Origin: Sunxiuqinia sp965372405 | Lineage (GTDB): Bacteria > Bacteroidota > Bacteroidia > Bacteroidales > Prolixibacteraceae | Assembly (NCBI GenBank): GCA_965372405.1 | Contig: CBDVCE010000030.1 | Coordinates: 1-53,228 of the forward strand | Reading direction: 5' to 3' | Length of the DNA: 53,228 nucleotides | Shown here: positions 17,799-26,513 of the stretch, one piece after another | Position numbering within the stretch: position 1 is the stretch's first letter | Layout of the letters: every line of letters begins with the position of its first letter | The notes under the pieces: generated by a model | The model's input: only the letters and a program-made list of their open reading frames with translations | Databases searched by the model: none | What the model was told of the DNA's origin: nothing | Made by a program: the position numbers and the translations under genes

Positions 17799-19364
17799 AT
17801 GATAGAAAAAAAAGTACCTTCTCGGATTTTGATTGTAGATGATATGCCCATCAACCTGGATTTGATGAAGTCAATTCTATCTACAGAAGATTACATGGTT
17901 GTAACTTCAAAAACAGGGACTTCTGCAATGGCAAAGGCAAATGCCAATGTCTTCGATCTTATTTTACTGGATATTGTTCTTCCAGATATTGATGGTTTTG
18001 AAATTTGCCGTCAAATAAAATCAGGATCTAAAAATCAGGAAACACCAATTATTTTCCTAACAGCTCAACGCGAAAAAGAAAGCATTATTAAAGGATTTAA
18101 ACTTGGAGCAGTAGATTATATTTTGAAACCATTTAGCGATGAAGAGCTATTGGCACGCGTAGATCTCCATTTATCATTAAAACACACACAAGAGGAACTT
18201 AAAAAGGCACGTAATGAAGCTGAAGGAGTAGCTAAAGCAAAAGCGATGTTTTTGGCTAATATGTCGCATGAAATACGTACTCCGTTAAACGGTATAGTTG
18301 GAATGATTGATATTCTTAAACAAACCAAACTGGATGAACAGCAACGAGACTATGTTGATATTGTTGATATCTCCAGTGAGAACTTGTTGATGATTATCAA
18401 TGATATCCTTGATTATTCAAAAATTGAAGCCGGTCAGATTGCTTTTGAAAAAATCAAATTCAATATTCGACATGAAGTTGATGAGGTTAAAAAATTACTC
18501 TATTATAAATCTGTACAAAAGAATTTAAATTTTGGTATTGAAGTAAGTGACAGTGTCCCTGAAATGCTACTGGGTGATCCTCTTCGTTTAAAGCAGGTTC
18601 TTATAAATTTATGTAATAACGCCATCAAGTTTACAACCGAAGGATTTATTAAAATTAAAGTGAAACTTGAGAAAGGAATGGTTCAACAATACAAACTTAT
18701 GTTTGAAGTTGAGGATTCGGGCATTGGTGTCTCAATCGAAAATCAAAAAAAACTATTTCAATCTTTTACTCAGGCCGATGCATCGACTACACGAAAATAT
18801 GGAGGAACTGGGCTTGGTTTGGCAATTTCCAAGAAATTGGTACAATTGATGAATGGAGATATTGGTGTAAGAAGTGTTGAAGGGGAAGGATCTACATTTT
18901 GGTTTTCTGCTGTATTAGATGGAGCCGAGATCATGCATGTTAATGACAAGGCCGAAATTGGCAAACAAGCAGCTAACTTTGATCAAAAGAAGTTTAAAAT
19001 ATTACTTGCCGAGGATAATGTAATCAATCAAAAAGTTTGTGTTCTGAATATCAAAAAGTTAGGGCATGAAGTAGTAGCCGTAAATAATGGAATTGAAGCA
19101 GTAGAATTGTTTGCGAAAATGAATTTCGACATGATTCTGATGGATATTCAAATGCCAGGGATGGATGGATTGGAAGCAACAGAGGCTATTCGCAAAATGG
19201 AGAAAGTAAATGATGTTGAAGAAAGAATTCCAATTGTGGCTATTACCGCTAATTTATTTAAAGAAGATGTTAAGCGTTTTCTGGATAACGGGATGGATGA
19301 TCACCTTGGAAAGCCATTTAAGCCTTCTGATTTAGAAGCGATTATTATTAGAAATTTGAAATGA
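17799..19364 (+). CDS. hybrid histidine kinase REC-HisKA-HATPase-REC
   Basis: A 521-aa soluble hybrid kinase. Its first receiver domain (8-125) has Asp58 (LLDIVLPDIDG). The HisKA domain has an intact FLANMSHEIRTPLNG box (His near 155), followed by a HATPase_c domain (LCNNAIKFT, DSGIGV, GTGLGLAIS) and a second receiver (about 400-521) with a phospho-Asp in LMDIQMPGMDG. It has no membrane segment. Located 5 bp after cheB, it likely couples the chemotaxis pathway to another phosphorelay, perhaps through the single receiver protein downstream and the histidine-less kinase upstream (inference). Confidence 0.93.
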   Translation: MIEKKVPSRILIVDDMPINLDLMKSILSTEDYMVVTSKTGTSAMAKANANVFDLILLDIVLPDIDGFEICRQIKSGSKNQETPIIFLTAQREKESIIKGFKLGAVDYILKPFSDEELLARVDLHLSLKHTQEELKKARNEAEGVAKAKAMFLANMSHEIRTPLNGIVGMIDILKQTKLDEQQRDYVDIVDISSENLLMIINDILDYSKIEAGQIAFEKIKFNIRHEVDEVKKLLYYKSVQKNLNFGIEVSDSVPEMLLGDPLRLKQVLINLCNNAIKFTTEGFIKIKVKLEKGMVQQYKLMFEVEDSGIGVSIENQKKLFQSFTQADASTTRKYGGTGLGLAISKKLVQLMNGDIGVRSVEGEGSTFWFSAVLDGAEIMHVNDKAEIGKQAANFDQKKFKILLAEDNVINQKVCVLNIKKLGHEVVAVNNGIEAVELFAKMNFDMILMDIQMPGMDGLEATEAIRKMEKVNDVEERIPIVAITANLFKEDVKRFLDNGMDDHLGKPFKPSDLEAIIIRNLK

Positions 19365-19404
19365 GTTTAAAAAGTATTAAATTGTCATATAAAAGCAATT
19401 ATCT

Positions 19405-19791
19405 ATGTCAGTTCCAAAAATAGATTTATCAGGAAAAACTGTTTTAGTTGTAGAAGACAATGAAATCAGTAGGGTATATTTTGAAGCCGCTTTAAAAAAG
19501 ACGAATGCAAAAGCATTATGGGCTAAAAATGGAAGGGAAGCAGTTGATTTTTTTGAAAATGAAACTCCTATAGATTTGGTTCTTATGGATTTAAACATGC
19601 CAGAGATGGATGGCTTTGAAGCGACCCGATTGATAAAGAAAATAAAGCCCAATGTGCCAATTATAGTGCAAAGTGCTTACATTCTTTCAGGCGAAGAGGA
19701 AAAAAGTTATGAGGCTGGTTGCGATGAGTTTCTTTCAAAACCAATTCGTTTAAATAATTTACTCGAAGCTATTAATCGACATTTAAGTTGA
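19405..19791 (+). CDS. single-domain receiver protein
   Basis: A 128-aa CheY-like receiver. VVEDNEIS gives the acidic residues, LMDLNMPEMDGFEATR the phospho-Asp, IIVQSAY the switch region, and FLSKP the lysine. It closes the chemotaxis cluster, 40 bp after the hybrid kinase, and would suit as its phospho-acceptor. The sequence is closer to hybrid-kinase receivers than to the CheY at 9585. Its last 20 bp overlap the converging gene on the minus strand. Confidence 0.9.
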   Translation: MSVPKIDLSGKTVLVVEDNEISRVYFEAALKKTNAKALWAKNGREAVDFFENETPIDLVLMDLNMPEMDGFEATRLIKKIKPNVPIIVQSAYILSGEEEKSYEAGCDEFLSKPIRLNNLLEAINRHLS

Positions 19792-20971
19792 TAAAAGCAC
19801 CAAAACGTTGATTTGGTCTTGCTTCTGTAAGTGAGAAAAAACCAGTTGCTAATTTCCCATCTATAAATTTAGGTGGATTTTTTTTTGTCGAATTTTGTAC
19901 AAAATCTGAATAATCATCTCCGTTGAATATCTCAAAATATCCTTTTGCTTCTGGATGTATATTTTCTTGAATCTTCATGCTTAATATTCCCATGTTGAAT
20001 CGTGGATTAATTTCAATGCAATGTTGAAGTTTTAATTGATTATTCTCCTTGAATACTAATGCATCAATTCCAATGTAGCTTTCATAATTCAAATACTTTT
20101 TCTGTTCCAGATATTTCATCAAGTATTGAACTATTTCATTCAAAGTGTCTTTTGAAAACTCCTTTTCAAACTCAGCAATGGTTTCAGGTACTTTGTTTAA
20201 ATAATGACCTTGGTACTGTCCATTTTTATTCGTTTTGAAATATGAAATTCCGAGATAGTTGATTTTTTTGTCTGAGTCAACCTGAAACTGAAAAGAAAGA
20301 TCGGCTTGTTTATCAAGTAACGGTTCACAAACAATATATTCCTGTTGCTTTAGGATCGTTTTTATCCATTGCCTTTTTGAATTATTAAGCGGCTTGTTTC
20401 GAATGATTTGCAAGCCTCTGCCGCTTGAACTTAATGGTGCTTTTAATACAATTTTTTCCCAACGATTAAGTAGTTCTTCTATTTCTTCTTCGGAATAAAC
20501 AATTACGGGCAATTGCTCTTTCGAAATCAATGATTGTGATTGGTTTTTATCAATGATTTCCCCCAGTAGTTTTACGGCATTCTTCCTTTCATATCGATCC
20601 ACATAAGACTTCGCATCTTTTAATGGAGTATTAGTCGCTGCATCTTTAAAAAAGTAGTTTGTGGCTGGGCTCCATCCCCAGGGCATGATCGTTGCCTGTA
20701 CACCTTTATCTATAATCTCCGAGAAAGCATTTTCTTTGGTTCGAATACAGCTTGTATCTAGTCCTAACTTAGATAGATGTTCTGTAAATTCATCACTTGG
20801 AAGTTCATTCTTGATTAGTATATCACCATCATTAGCGAACCATAGCATAAGGGGTGATAATGTCTCTTCAAATTCTCTAAGAATTGCTGGAGGCTGATAA
20901 TAAGGAGATCCATTTGCAACGGACATCTCACATGTAGGATTGAAATAAAATATATTGCTTAATTTTTCCAC
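19772..20971 (-). CDS. ATP-grasp-like protein of unknown function
   Basis: A 399-aa cytoplasmic protein. I recognise no exact family, but the middle and C-terminal parts look ATP-grasp-like: IVLKAPLSSSGRGLQ (about 192-206) resembles the lysine/glycine-rich ATP-binding strand and loop, and IEINPRFNMG (about 335-345) matches the metal-binding E-x-N-x-R strand of carboxylate-amine ligases. The N-terminus (FNPTCEMSVANG) is distinctive. It could join an amine or amino acid to a carboxylate. It converges on the receiver gene with a 20-bp overlap and is divergent from the PorE-like gene. No partner gene hints at the substrate. Confidence 0.7.
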   Translation of the reverse strand: MEKLSNIFYFNPTCEMSVANGSPYYQPPAILREFEETLSPLMLWFANDGDILIKNELPSDEFTEHLSKLGLDTSCIRTKENAFSEIIDKGVQATIMPWGWSPATNYFFKDAATNTPLKDAKSYVDRYERKNAVKLLGEIIDKNQSQSLISKEQLPVIVYSEEEIEELLNRWEKIVLKAPLSSSGRGLQIIRNKPLNNSKRQWIKTILKQQEYIVCEPLLDKQADLSFQFQVDSDKKINYLGISYFKTNKNGQYQGHYLNKVPETIAEFEKEFSKDTLNEIVQYLMKYLEQKKYLNYESYIGIDALVFKENNQLKLQHCIEINPRFNMGILSMKIQENIHPEAKGYFEIFNGDDYSDFVQNSTKKNPPKFIDGKLATGFFSLTEARPNQRFGAFINLNVD

Positions 20972-21089
20972 TAGCTAATAAATGAATGGCATTGCAAATT
21001 ATTTATTTTTCAATGATATAAAATTAATTTGTATTATTTTTCGTTATAAATAATTGAAAACCTAATGTTGGTGTCTTAATTTCAGAAAT

Positions 21090-23027
21090 TTGAGGAAGCT
21101 ACTAATATTCATACTAATTTTTAATACCGGAATGGCTTTTGGTCAAAAGCTTTCCACTGATAATAAAAAGGCACGAAAACTATTTTTGGAAGCTCAGGAT
21201 GCTTATAGTTTAAGCAATGATTTTAAAGCAATTGATTTATTAAACTCCTCATTAGCTGAAGATAGTTGTTTCTTTGAAGGGCACTTGCTTGCAGCAGATA
21301 TTTATCGTGATCTGGATTCTACATATTTACAAATAGCATCACTTGAAAATGCTATAGATATTGATGTCTCACGTTATCCTAAGATCTATTATGTGCTTGG
21401 GAATGCGTATTTAAAAACAGGACAGTATGTTAAGGCTAAAGATGTTTTCACAAAGTTTGTTAGCCGAAATCCGGATACGCATCCATTTTATAAAAAATCA
21501 AAAGAACGAATAGAACAGTGCGAGTTTGCAATCTCAATGGTGAAGAACCCAGTTGATTATAAGGCCGAAAATTTAGGAGCCGCTATTAATACCGATTTTG
21601 ATGAATATTGGCCGAGTCTGACGATTGATGGTAAAACTCTCATTTTCACACGGCTTTCACCTTCGGTAGTTTCAAATAACCAACGTTCACATTTTCAGGA
21701 AGACTTTTACTGGTCGACTTTGGTCGATGGTTCTTGGGAGAATGCCAAGCCCTTAAAAGAGATTAACACACCTTATAATGAGGGAGCCCAAAGTGTTTCT
21801 GCTGATGGTAAGCTGATATTTTTTACGGCTTGCACTCAGGCCGATGGTTATGGAAGCTGTGATATTTACTTTACACAGAATATTGATGATGATTGGACTA
21901 AACCCAAAAATGTTGGAGCGCCAGTAAATTCAGCTTCATGGGAATCGCAACCCTCCATTTCTGCAAATGGCGAATTCCTATATTTTGTAAGTAATCGAAA
22001 AGGTGGAGTAGGCGGGATGGATTTGTGGAGATGTCGCCTGGAAGGACTAAGCACAACAGGTTCTTTAATTTGGGATGAACCTGAAAATTTAGGTGAATCA
22101 ATTAATACGAAGGGCAATGAAATGTCGCCTTTCATTCATTCCGATAGTAAGACTCTGTATTTTGCATCTGATCGGTGGCCTGGTTTGGGAGGATTGGATA
22201 TTTTTTACTCTCACATTAAAAATGATACTACATGGCAAGCTGCCACGAATCTTGGTTTCCCAATTAATACGCATAAAGATGAGCAAGGACTGATTGTGGA
22301 CGCTTCAGGAAAGAATGCATATTATTCATCAAACAGGCCAGGATCAAAAGGATTGGATATTTATCGCTTTGAATTGTATGAGCAGGCCAGGCCAACACCT
22401 GTTTCGTACGTAAAAGGGAGAGTTTTAGATTTGGAGGAAAGTTATCCGGTTTGTGCTCGTGTTGAGTTGATTGATGTGGCTGAGAATAAGTTAACAGCAA
22501 AAACAATCTGGTGTGACGGACAAGGTGAGTTTCTAATGTGTCTTCCACTTGGGAATGAATATGCCTTTAATGTTTCCAGTAAAGGATATCTGTTTTTCTC
22601 AGAGAATTTTTCACTGAAGGAGGTGCGTGACGTTACAGATCCTAAGATTATGGAGATTAGATTGAAACGTATAAAAGTTGGAAATAGTGCGGTTTTACGT
22701 AATATCTTCTTCAAAACGAATTCGTATGAATTGCTGCATGAATCTATTGCCGAACTGGAGTTTTTAAAAGAGTTTCTTACCAATAACCCTGATGTAAAGA
22801 TTGAAATTGGAGGGCATACTGATAATGTTGGAACTGAAGAGCACAATCTGCAATTATCAGAAAAGAGGGCTTTAGCGGTATACCAATATTTGGTTGATCA
22901 TGGTATTCCTGTAGATCGATTGTCGTTTCATGGATATGGATGGTCGCAACCTGTTGATTCAAATGAAACCTCTGCCGGACGAGCAAATAACCGTCGGACA
23001 GAGTTTCGAATTACTTCTCTTGATTAA
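21090..23027 (+). CDS. PorE-like OmpA-family protein with TPR and PD40 repeats
   Basis: A 645-aa envelope protein with a signal peptide (1-18, ending AFG). In order it shows TPR-like helices (25-150), a beta-propeller of PD40/WD40-like repeats (about 165-440; LIFTRLSP, LIFFTACT, LYFVSNRKGG, LYFASDRWPG, AYYSSNRPGS), a carboxypeptidase-regulatory-like domain (about 450-530), and an OmpA peptidoglycan-binding domain (545-645; GGHTDNVGTEEHN, ANNRRTEFRI). This order is that of PorE, which links the type IX secretion machinery to peptidoglycan. Related paralogues exist in Bacteroidota, so the exact orthology is uncertain. The start is a TTG; no better start lies before the signal peptide. Confidence 0.85.
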   Translation: MRKLLIFILIFNTGMAFGQKLSTDNKKARKLFLEAQDAYSLSNDFKAIDLLNSSLAEDSCFFEGHLLAADIYRDLDSTYLQIASLENAIDIDVSRYPKIYYVLGNAYLKTGQYVKAKDVFTKFVSRNPDTHPFYKKSKERIEQCEFAISMVKNPVDYKAENLGAAINTDFDEYWPSLTIDGKTLIFTRLSPSVVSNNQRSHFQEDFYWSTLVDGSWENAKPLKEINTPYNEGAQSVSADGKLIFFTACTQADGYGSCDIYFTQNIDDDWTKPKNVGAPVNSASWESQPSISANGEFLYFVSNRKGGVGGMDLWRCRLEGLSTTGSLIWDEPENLGESINTKGNEMSPFIHSDSKTLYFASDRWPGLGGLDIFYSHIKNDTTWQAATNLGFPINTHKDEQGLIVDASGKNAYYSSNRPGSKGLDIYRFELYEQARPTPVSYVKGRVLDLEESYPVCARVELIDVAENKLTAKTIWCDGQGEFLMCLPLGNEYAFNVSSKGYLFFSENFSLKEVRDVTDPKIMEIRLKRIKVGNSAVLRNIFFKTNSYELLHESIAELEFLKEFLTNNPDVKIEIGGHTDNVGTEEHNLQLSEKRALAVYQYLVDHGIPVDRLSFHGYGWSQPVDSNETSAGRANNRRTEFRITSLD

Positions 23028-23037
23028 GTGATCCCAA

Positions 23038-23688
23038 TTACGGAATCAGCTCAATGAGTTTTTTTACTACATTTTCAGCACCTTGAGAAATCTGAATTAT
23101 ATTGGCATCAAGCATATAGCAAGGAGTAGTCACCAGCTTATATTTTTCATCATACACAATCTCTCCATGTGTGGTATTGGTGTGTTTGCCTCCCATTTTT
23201 TCAATGGCTGACGCTGTACCTGAATCTTGCCCAATAGTTACTTCTGCATCTTTAAAAATTCGTACAATCACTGCAGGAGCAATGCAAAGTGCACCAAGGG
23301 GTTTTTCCGCTTTTACTGTTTCAATAACTGCTTTCTCAACATCTGGGTTAACAGAGCAGTCGGGACCTTCAAAAGCAAATGAACTAAGGTTTTTGGCTGC
23401 ACCAAATCCTCCGGGAAGCAATAGTGAGTCAAAGTCTGCAGGATTATAGTTTTTCAAATCGCTGATGTTTCCGCGGGCTATTCTAGCTGATTCGATAAGT
23501 ACATTACGGGTTTCCGGCATCTCTTCACCGGTTATGTGGTTAATAACATGATGCTGATCTATATTTGGCGCAAAAATAGAGTAGGTGGCACCCTGTTGTG
23601 CAATGGCAAGTAAGCTTAGTGTAGCTTCATGGATTTCAGCTCCATCGTAAACTCCACATCCTGATAAAATGACTGCTATCTTTTTCAT
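23038..23688 (-). CDS. elbB: ElbB-like glyoxalase (DJ-1/PfpI superfamily)
   Basis: A 216-aa cytoplasmic enzyme of the DJ-1/PfpI fold. MKKIAVILSGCGVYDGAEIHE is the ElbB signature N-terminus, and LLLPGGFGAAKNL plus the nucleophile-elbow cysteine in GALCIAPAV are all present. ElbB from E. coli was linked to isoprenoid synthesis and has weak glyoxalase activity. Length is normal. It is monocistronic and converges with the PorE-like gene, 10 bp away. Confidence 0.92.
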   Translation of the reverse strand: MKKIAVILSGCGVYDGAEIHEATLSLLAIAQQGATYSIFAPNIDQHHVINHITGEEMPETRNVLIESARIARGNISDLKNYNPADFDSLLLPGGFGAAKNLSSFAFEGPDCSVNPDVEKAVIETVKAEKPLGALCIAPAVIVRIFKDAEVTIGQDSGTASAIEKMGGKHTNTTHGEIVYDEKYKLVTTPCYMLDANIIQISQGAENVVKKLIELIP

Positions 23689-23757
23689 AATTGTATTTTT
23701 TGATTTTACCCTAAAATTAATTCTTTCCTGAGGCTAAAGCAATAAATTCTTCGGCAT

Positions 23758-23789
23758 AAAAAAACCGATCTGTTAAACAGAACGGCTTT
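23758..23789 (-). terminator. rho-independent terminator of the 105-aa/membrane-protein operon
   Basis: On the minus strand, AAAGCCGTTCTGT and ACAGATCGGTTT form a stem with a three-base loop, followed directly by a run of T (GGTTTTTTTATG). It lies 24 bp after the stop codon of the membrane protein gene. Confidence 0.75.
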
Positions 23790-23812
23790 CAAAGATAATA
23801 GTAGGATGTATA

Positions 23813-24355
23813 TTATTGTTTTGGTTTATATATTAGTGCAGTAACAACACCTGCTGCGATAAATTCAATTAATCCAAATACAATCCATTTAACGACCAAA
23901 TCCAGAGGAACCGGATAAATTACATATTGATTCAGTCCACCGACTAGTGTCATTAGCAAGCCAATTACCAAACCGTATCGAACACCTTCCATAATGCCTT
24001 TACCTTGGTAACCTTTTACGAAAATATACACAAACAGTAAAGCAAGAACAACTCCGGTGCAGTACATAACCCACATAACTTCCATCATGTCGGGACGCCA
24101 TATTGAGGCCAGTGCTTCATAAGTTGGAGCGAGATAAAGACCATGAACAACAAAATCAAGAACATCGAATAGACTCAAAAACATGCTGAGCATACATGTT
24201 TTTGCCTGAAGCGACCCCATATTCATGCTGAGCAACATAATAATTGATCGGAGCAACCTCGGAATAGCTTGGAGCGACCTCACTTTTATGTTGAGCATAC
24301 ATGTTTTTGGCAAGAGCAACCCTAAAAAAGGCAGGAGCAAGCTCACTTTTAACAT
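23813..24355 (-). CDS. small multi-pass membrane protein with a repeat-derived N-terminus
   Basis: From residue 58 on, this resembles a widespread family of about 140-aa inner-membrane proteins: DVLDFVVHGLYL, ALASIWRPDMME, VMWVMY, GYQGKGIMEGVRYG, then two further membrane helices and the ending YKPKQ. Function is unknown. The frame stays open upstream through all of array B, to an ATG one base after the stop of the 105-aa gene (used here); a shorter start is the ATG at 24184. With the short start only about 10 residues precede the conserved DxxxHG region, fewer than a first membrane helix needs, so the array seems to have replaced or been fused to the N-terminus. In this frame the units read as leucine-rich heptads (GLLLPKT, RLLRSII). 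Confidence 0.7.
   Translation of the reverse strand: MLKVSLLLPFLGLLLPKTCMLNIKVRSLQAIPRLLRSIIMLLSMNMGSLQAKTCMLSMFLSLFDVLDFVVHGLYLAPTYEALASIWRPDMMEVMWVMYCTGVVLALLFVYIFVKGYQGKGIMEGVRYGLVIGLLMTLVGGLNQYVIYPVPLDLVVKWIVFGLIEFIAAGVVTALIYKPKQ
24174..24344 (-). repeat. 21-bp tandem array B, eight units, VAxxxxE heptads
   Basis: Read on the minus strand, eight 21-bp units start with GTYGCTC or TATGCTC (one has GCTT) followed by variable bases. They translate as heptads beginning VA or YA, for example VAPSYSE and VAPINYY, with no stop. This frame is the same as that of the upstream 105-aa gene and begins one codon after its TAA. Within it, an ATG at 24302 gives a 48-codon peptide frame ending at 24156, overlapping the short start of the membrane protein. 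One pair of units is nearly identical (ending GKNM or AKNM followed by YAQH), showing recent unit duplication. Confidence 0.78.
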
Positions 24356-24356
24356 T

Positions 24357-24674
24357 TTATTCAATAGGAATTGACAAGTTTAACAGGTTGTGGTTTTTAC
24401 CCAGCAAGCCGGTCATCAATTCCACTGTTGTCGAAGCTTCGGCATAAGCCGCATCCAGACTTTCCTGTGCCAGCTTAGTGGCATCTTTGGCTGAAGCCAT
24501 AGATGCCTGCTGTTTTACTTCCGCAGCATCAGCACAATCCGATTTTAGTTTTAATCCTGCAATTTTGTTAGTAGGATCAAAACCTGCGTCAGTTAATACT
24601 ATTGTTTGGTTCTCCATTGCAAGAAGCAACTGGTTAATAAAATCCCGTTTACGGGCTTCACTTAATTTTCCCAT
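24357..24674 (-). CDS. 105-aa helical protein, single-domain relative of the array-associated family
   Basis: A small, alanine-rich, probably all-helical cytoplasmic protein without a recognised family. After a basic N-terminus (MGKLSEARKRDF) it shows LTDAGFDPTNKIAGLKL followed by long helices (AAEVKQQASMASAKDATKL). The same pattern, a Gly-aromatic turn then a long charged helix and a second helix ending in a leucine-rich G-x-x segment, occurs twice in the 214- and 219-aa proteins. I therefore see it as a one-domain relative, although identity is low. It is followed immediately by array B in the same frame and then by the membrane protein, so all three likely form one operon. Confidence 0.72.
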   Translation of the reverse strand: MGKLSEARKRDFINQLLLAMENQTIVLTDAGFDPTNKIAGLKLKSDCADAAEVKQQASMASAKDATKLAQESLDAAYAEASTTVELMTGLLGKNHNLLNLSIPIE

Positions 24675-25226
24675 TTAAATAGTTTTTGGGGGTTAAACAT
24701 GTTTCCATGCCAATAAATCTTTTGATAAAAAGGGTGGCAGGAATTATTATCAAATGCAAAAACGAACATTTATTATTAAAAGTCAATAGCTACAACGATA
24801 TTATTTATGAAAAGTAGAAAGGAGGCTCTAATTAAAATGAATTAATGTATCATGAGAAAATACAGAAGGGTGAGAAAAAAATGTATTATAAAGATATTTC
24901 GCAATCTGTTGTGCAGCCCGTTAATTCTGAGAGTAATTATAAAGAATAGGAAACTGAAATAATTGTATGAATAGAATTGAAACATATTTCAATGCCGGAT
25001 ATGTGCAATAATTACACGGGTTTATATTAAAGTTATCAAGCAACAATATCATACACTTGTAGTACAAGATTGTGTTATTCATTTAATCAACTAGTGGTAT
25101 AATTCCCCGATCCTTGGGTCGGAAACAAAATATGTTTGCATCGCAAACTCAATTTGATACCCCGGAGCTTGCTCCGGGGTATCAAATTGAAAATGAGGAT
25201 CTGCAATAATTTAAAAAACTAAAGCC
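24675..25226. other. intergenic region with REP-like palindromes
   Basis: About 550 bp with stops in all frames. The left part is plain AT-rich DNA, presumably holding the promoter of the 105-aa gene. The right part holds the perfect palindrome at 25150-25189 and, just before it, a weaker C-rich hairpin (CCGATCCTTGGGTCGG, near 25114). No gene seen. Confidence 0.55.
25150..25189. repeat. perfect 19-bp palindrome, REP-like
   Basis: CAATTTGATACCCCGGAGC (25150-25168) is the exact reverse complement of 25171-25189, with only TT between. The CCCCGGAGC/GCTCCGGGG core resembles the palindrome at 53193-53213 at the right edge. It lies 38 bp before a gene start, where no terminator is needed, so a dispersed REP-type element is more likely. 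Confidence 0.7.
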
Positions 25227-26513
25227 ATGCTAACCAAACTAACCAAACCCATCTTTTTATATAGCTGCCTCTTTGCTATATTAATCACCACGTCATGTAC
25301 TCAAAATCTCAAGCTTAATCAATACAACATTAAATGGACTGAAACTGGGAATAGCCCACTATGGTCAATGCCTGTTGGTGGTTGCGACATAGGTTGTAAT
25401 GTTTGGATGGAAGATGGAGATATCTATTTTTACTTTGGGCGTGATAATAGTATGGATGAGAATAATGCCCTTTTAAAATCAGGACGAATAAAAGTTTCTA
25501 TTTCACCCAATCCATTTAAAGAATTATCACAAGAACTAAAACTTGAAAACGGTTATGTTGAGATTACAGGAACAGATAACGATCTTAAGGTAAAAACAAA
25601 GCTTTGGGTAGAACCGGATAGACCTTTTATCCATTTTGATCTCGAATCAAATAAAAATGTTGAGATTAAAACAGAGTACCAGAATTGGCGTTTTGAAAAG
25701 ATGCCAATGAAAAGTAGGTGGGTAGTGCCAAGCTTCATTGATTATCCCGGGAATGATATATACTGGTATCCGGATTCTGTTAAACAAATTGGTGAAAACC
25801 TATTGTTCTACCATCAAAATGATAATAGCGACCTTGTGATTGATAAGGAAATGGCTCAGCAGGATTTATTGATGCACAAGGACGATATCTGGAACCCATT
25901 AAAGAATCGAATATTTGGCGGTGTTTTGTATGCAGACGGACAGACCATAACCAAAAGAACTTCAGGAACATATTTAAATTGCCCATATAAAGCGGTGGTT
26001 TTTGAAAGTACAAAACCTGCAAAAGAATTCAGTATCGATATTTTAATGCATTCAGCTGTTACTCCTGATAACAAAATATGGGAAGCAGAAATCGCAGCAA
26101 ATAAACACAAATCAAGCTACGATTCAGAGTTTGAAAATCATCAAAAATGGTGGAAAGAGTTTTGGAACAGAAGCTGGATCGCAATAAATCAGGAGAATCC
26201 CAATACCAATGATTCTGTGTGGCAGGCGGGTCGAAATTATAATATTTTTAGATACCAGATGGGGTGTAATTCCAAAGGCGAATATCCAACCAAATTTAAT
26301 GGTGGACTATTTACTTTTGATCCGGTACTTATTAATGAACGATTTATTGATGAAACTCCGGATTTTAGAGCTTGGGGCGGAGGGGTAATGACGGCTCAGA
26401 ACCAGCGATTGCTTTATTGGCCTTTACTAAAAAGTGGTGATTTCGATTTAATGCCAGCTCAATTTGATTTTTATAACAGAGCCTTAAAAACAGCTGAAAT
26501 TCGTACTAAAGCA
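25227..26513 (+). pseudogene. DUF5703 (glycoside-hydrolase-like) lipoprotein gene, 3' end lost
   Basis: The first 429 codons encode a lipoprotein (signal ending TTSC) of the DUF5703 type, a GH95-like architecture with an N-terminal beta-sandwich (W-x-x-P-x-G-x-x-x-x-N-V-W, FYFGRDNSM) and the start of an (alpha/alpha)6 barrel (WWKEFWNRSW, GRNYNIFRYQM, PAQFDFYNRALKTAEIRTKA). Intact relatives continue for several hundred residues. Here the family similarity stops at AEIRTKA, and the frame runs for about 21 more codons of foreign sequence (CPCSRFG...) to a stop at 26579. The downstream DNA is a reversed primase fragment. Catalytic barrel residues are missing, so the product is likely inactive. 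Confidence 0.8.

Noticed and set aside
17799..19364. Hybrid kinase also lacking its histidine
   Set aside because: Its H box reads NMSHEIRTPLNG and is intact; only the protein at 15362-16261 lacks the histidine.
24156..24302. Separate 48-aa peptide gene in array B
   Set aside because: The frame is open and has an ATG, but it is inside the repeat array and overlaps the membrane protein start. Without expression data it is not listed as a gene.
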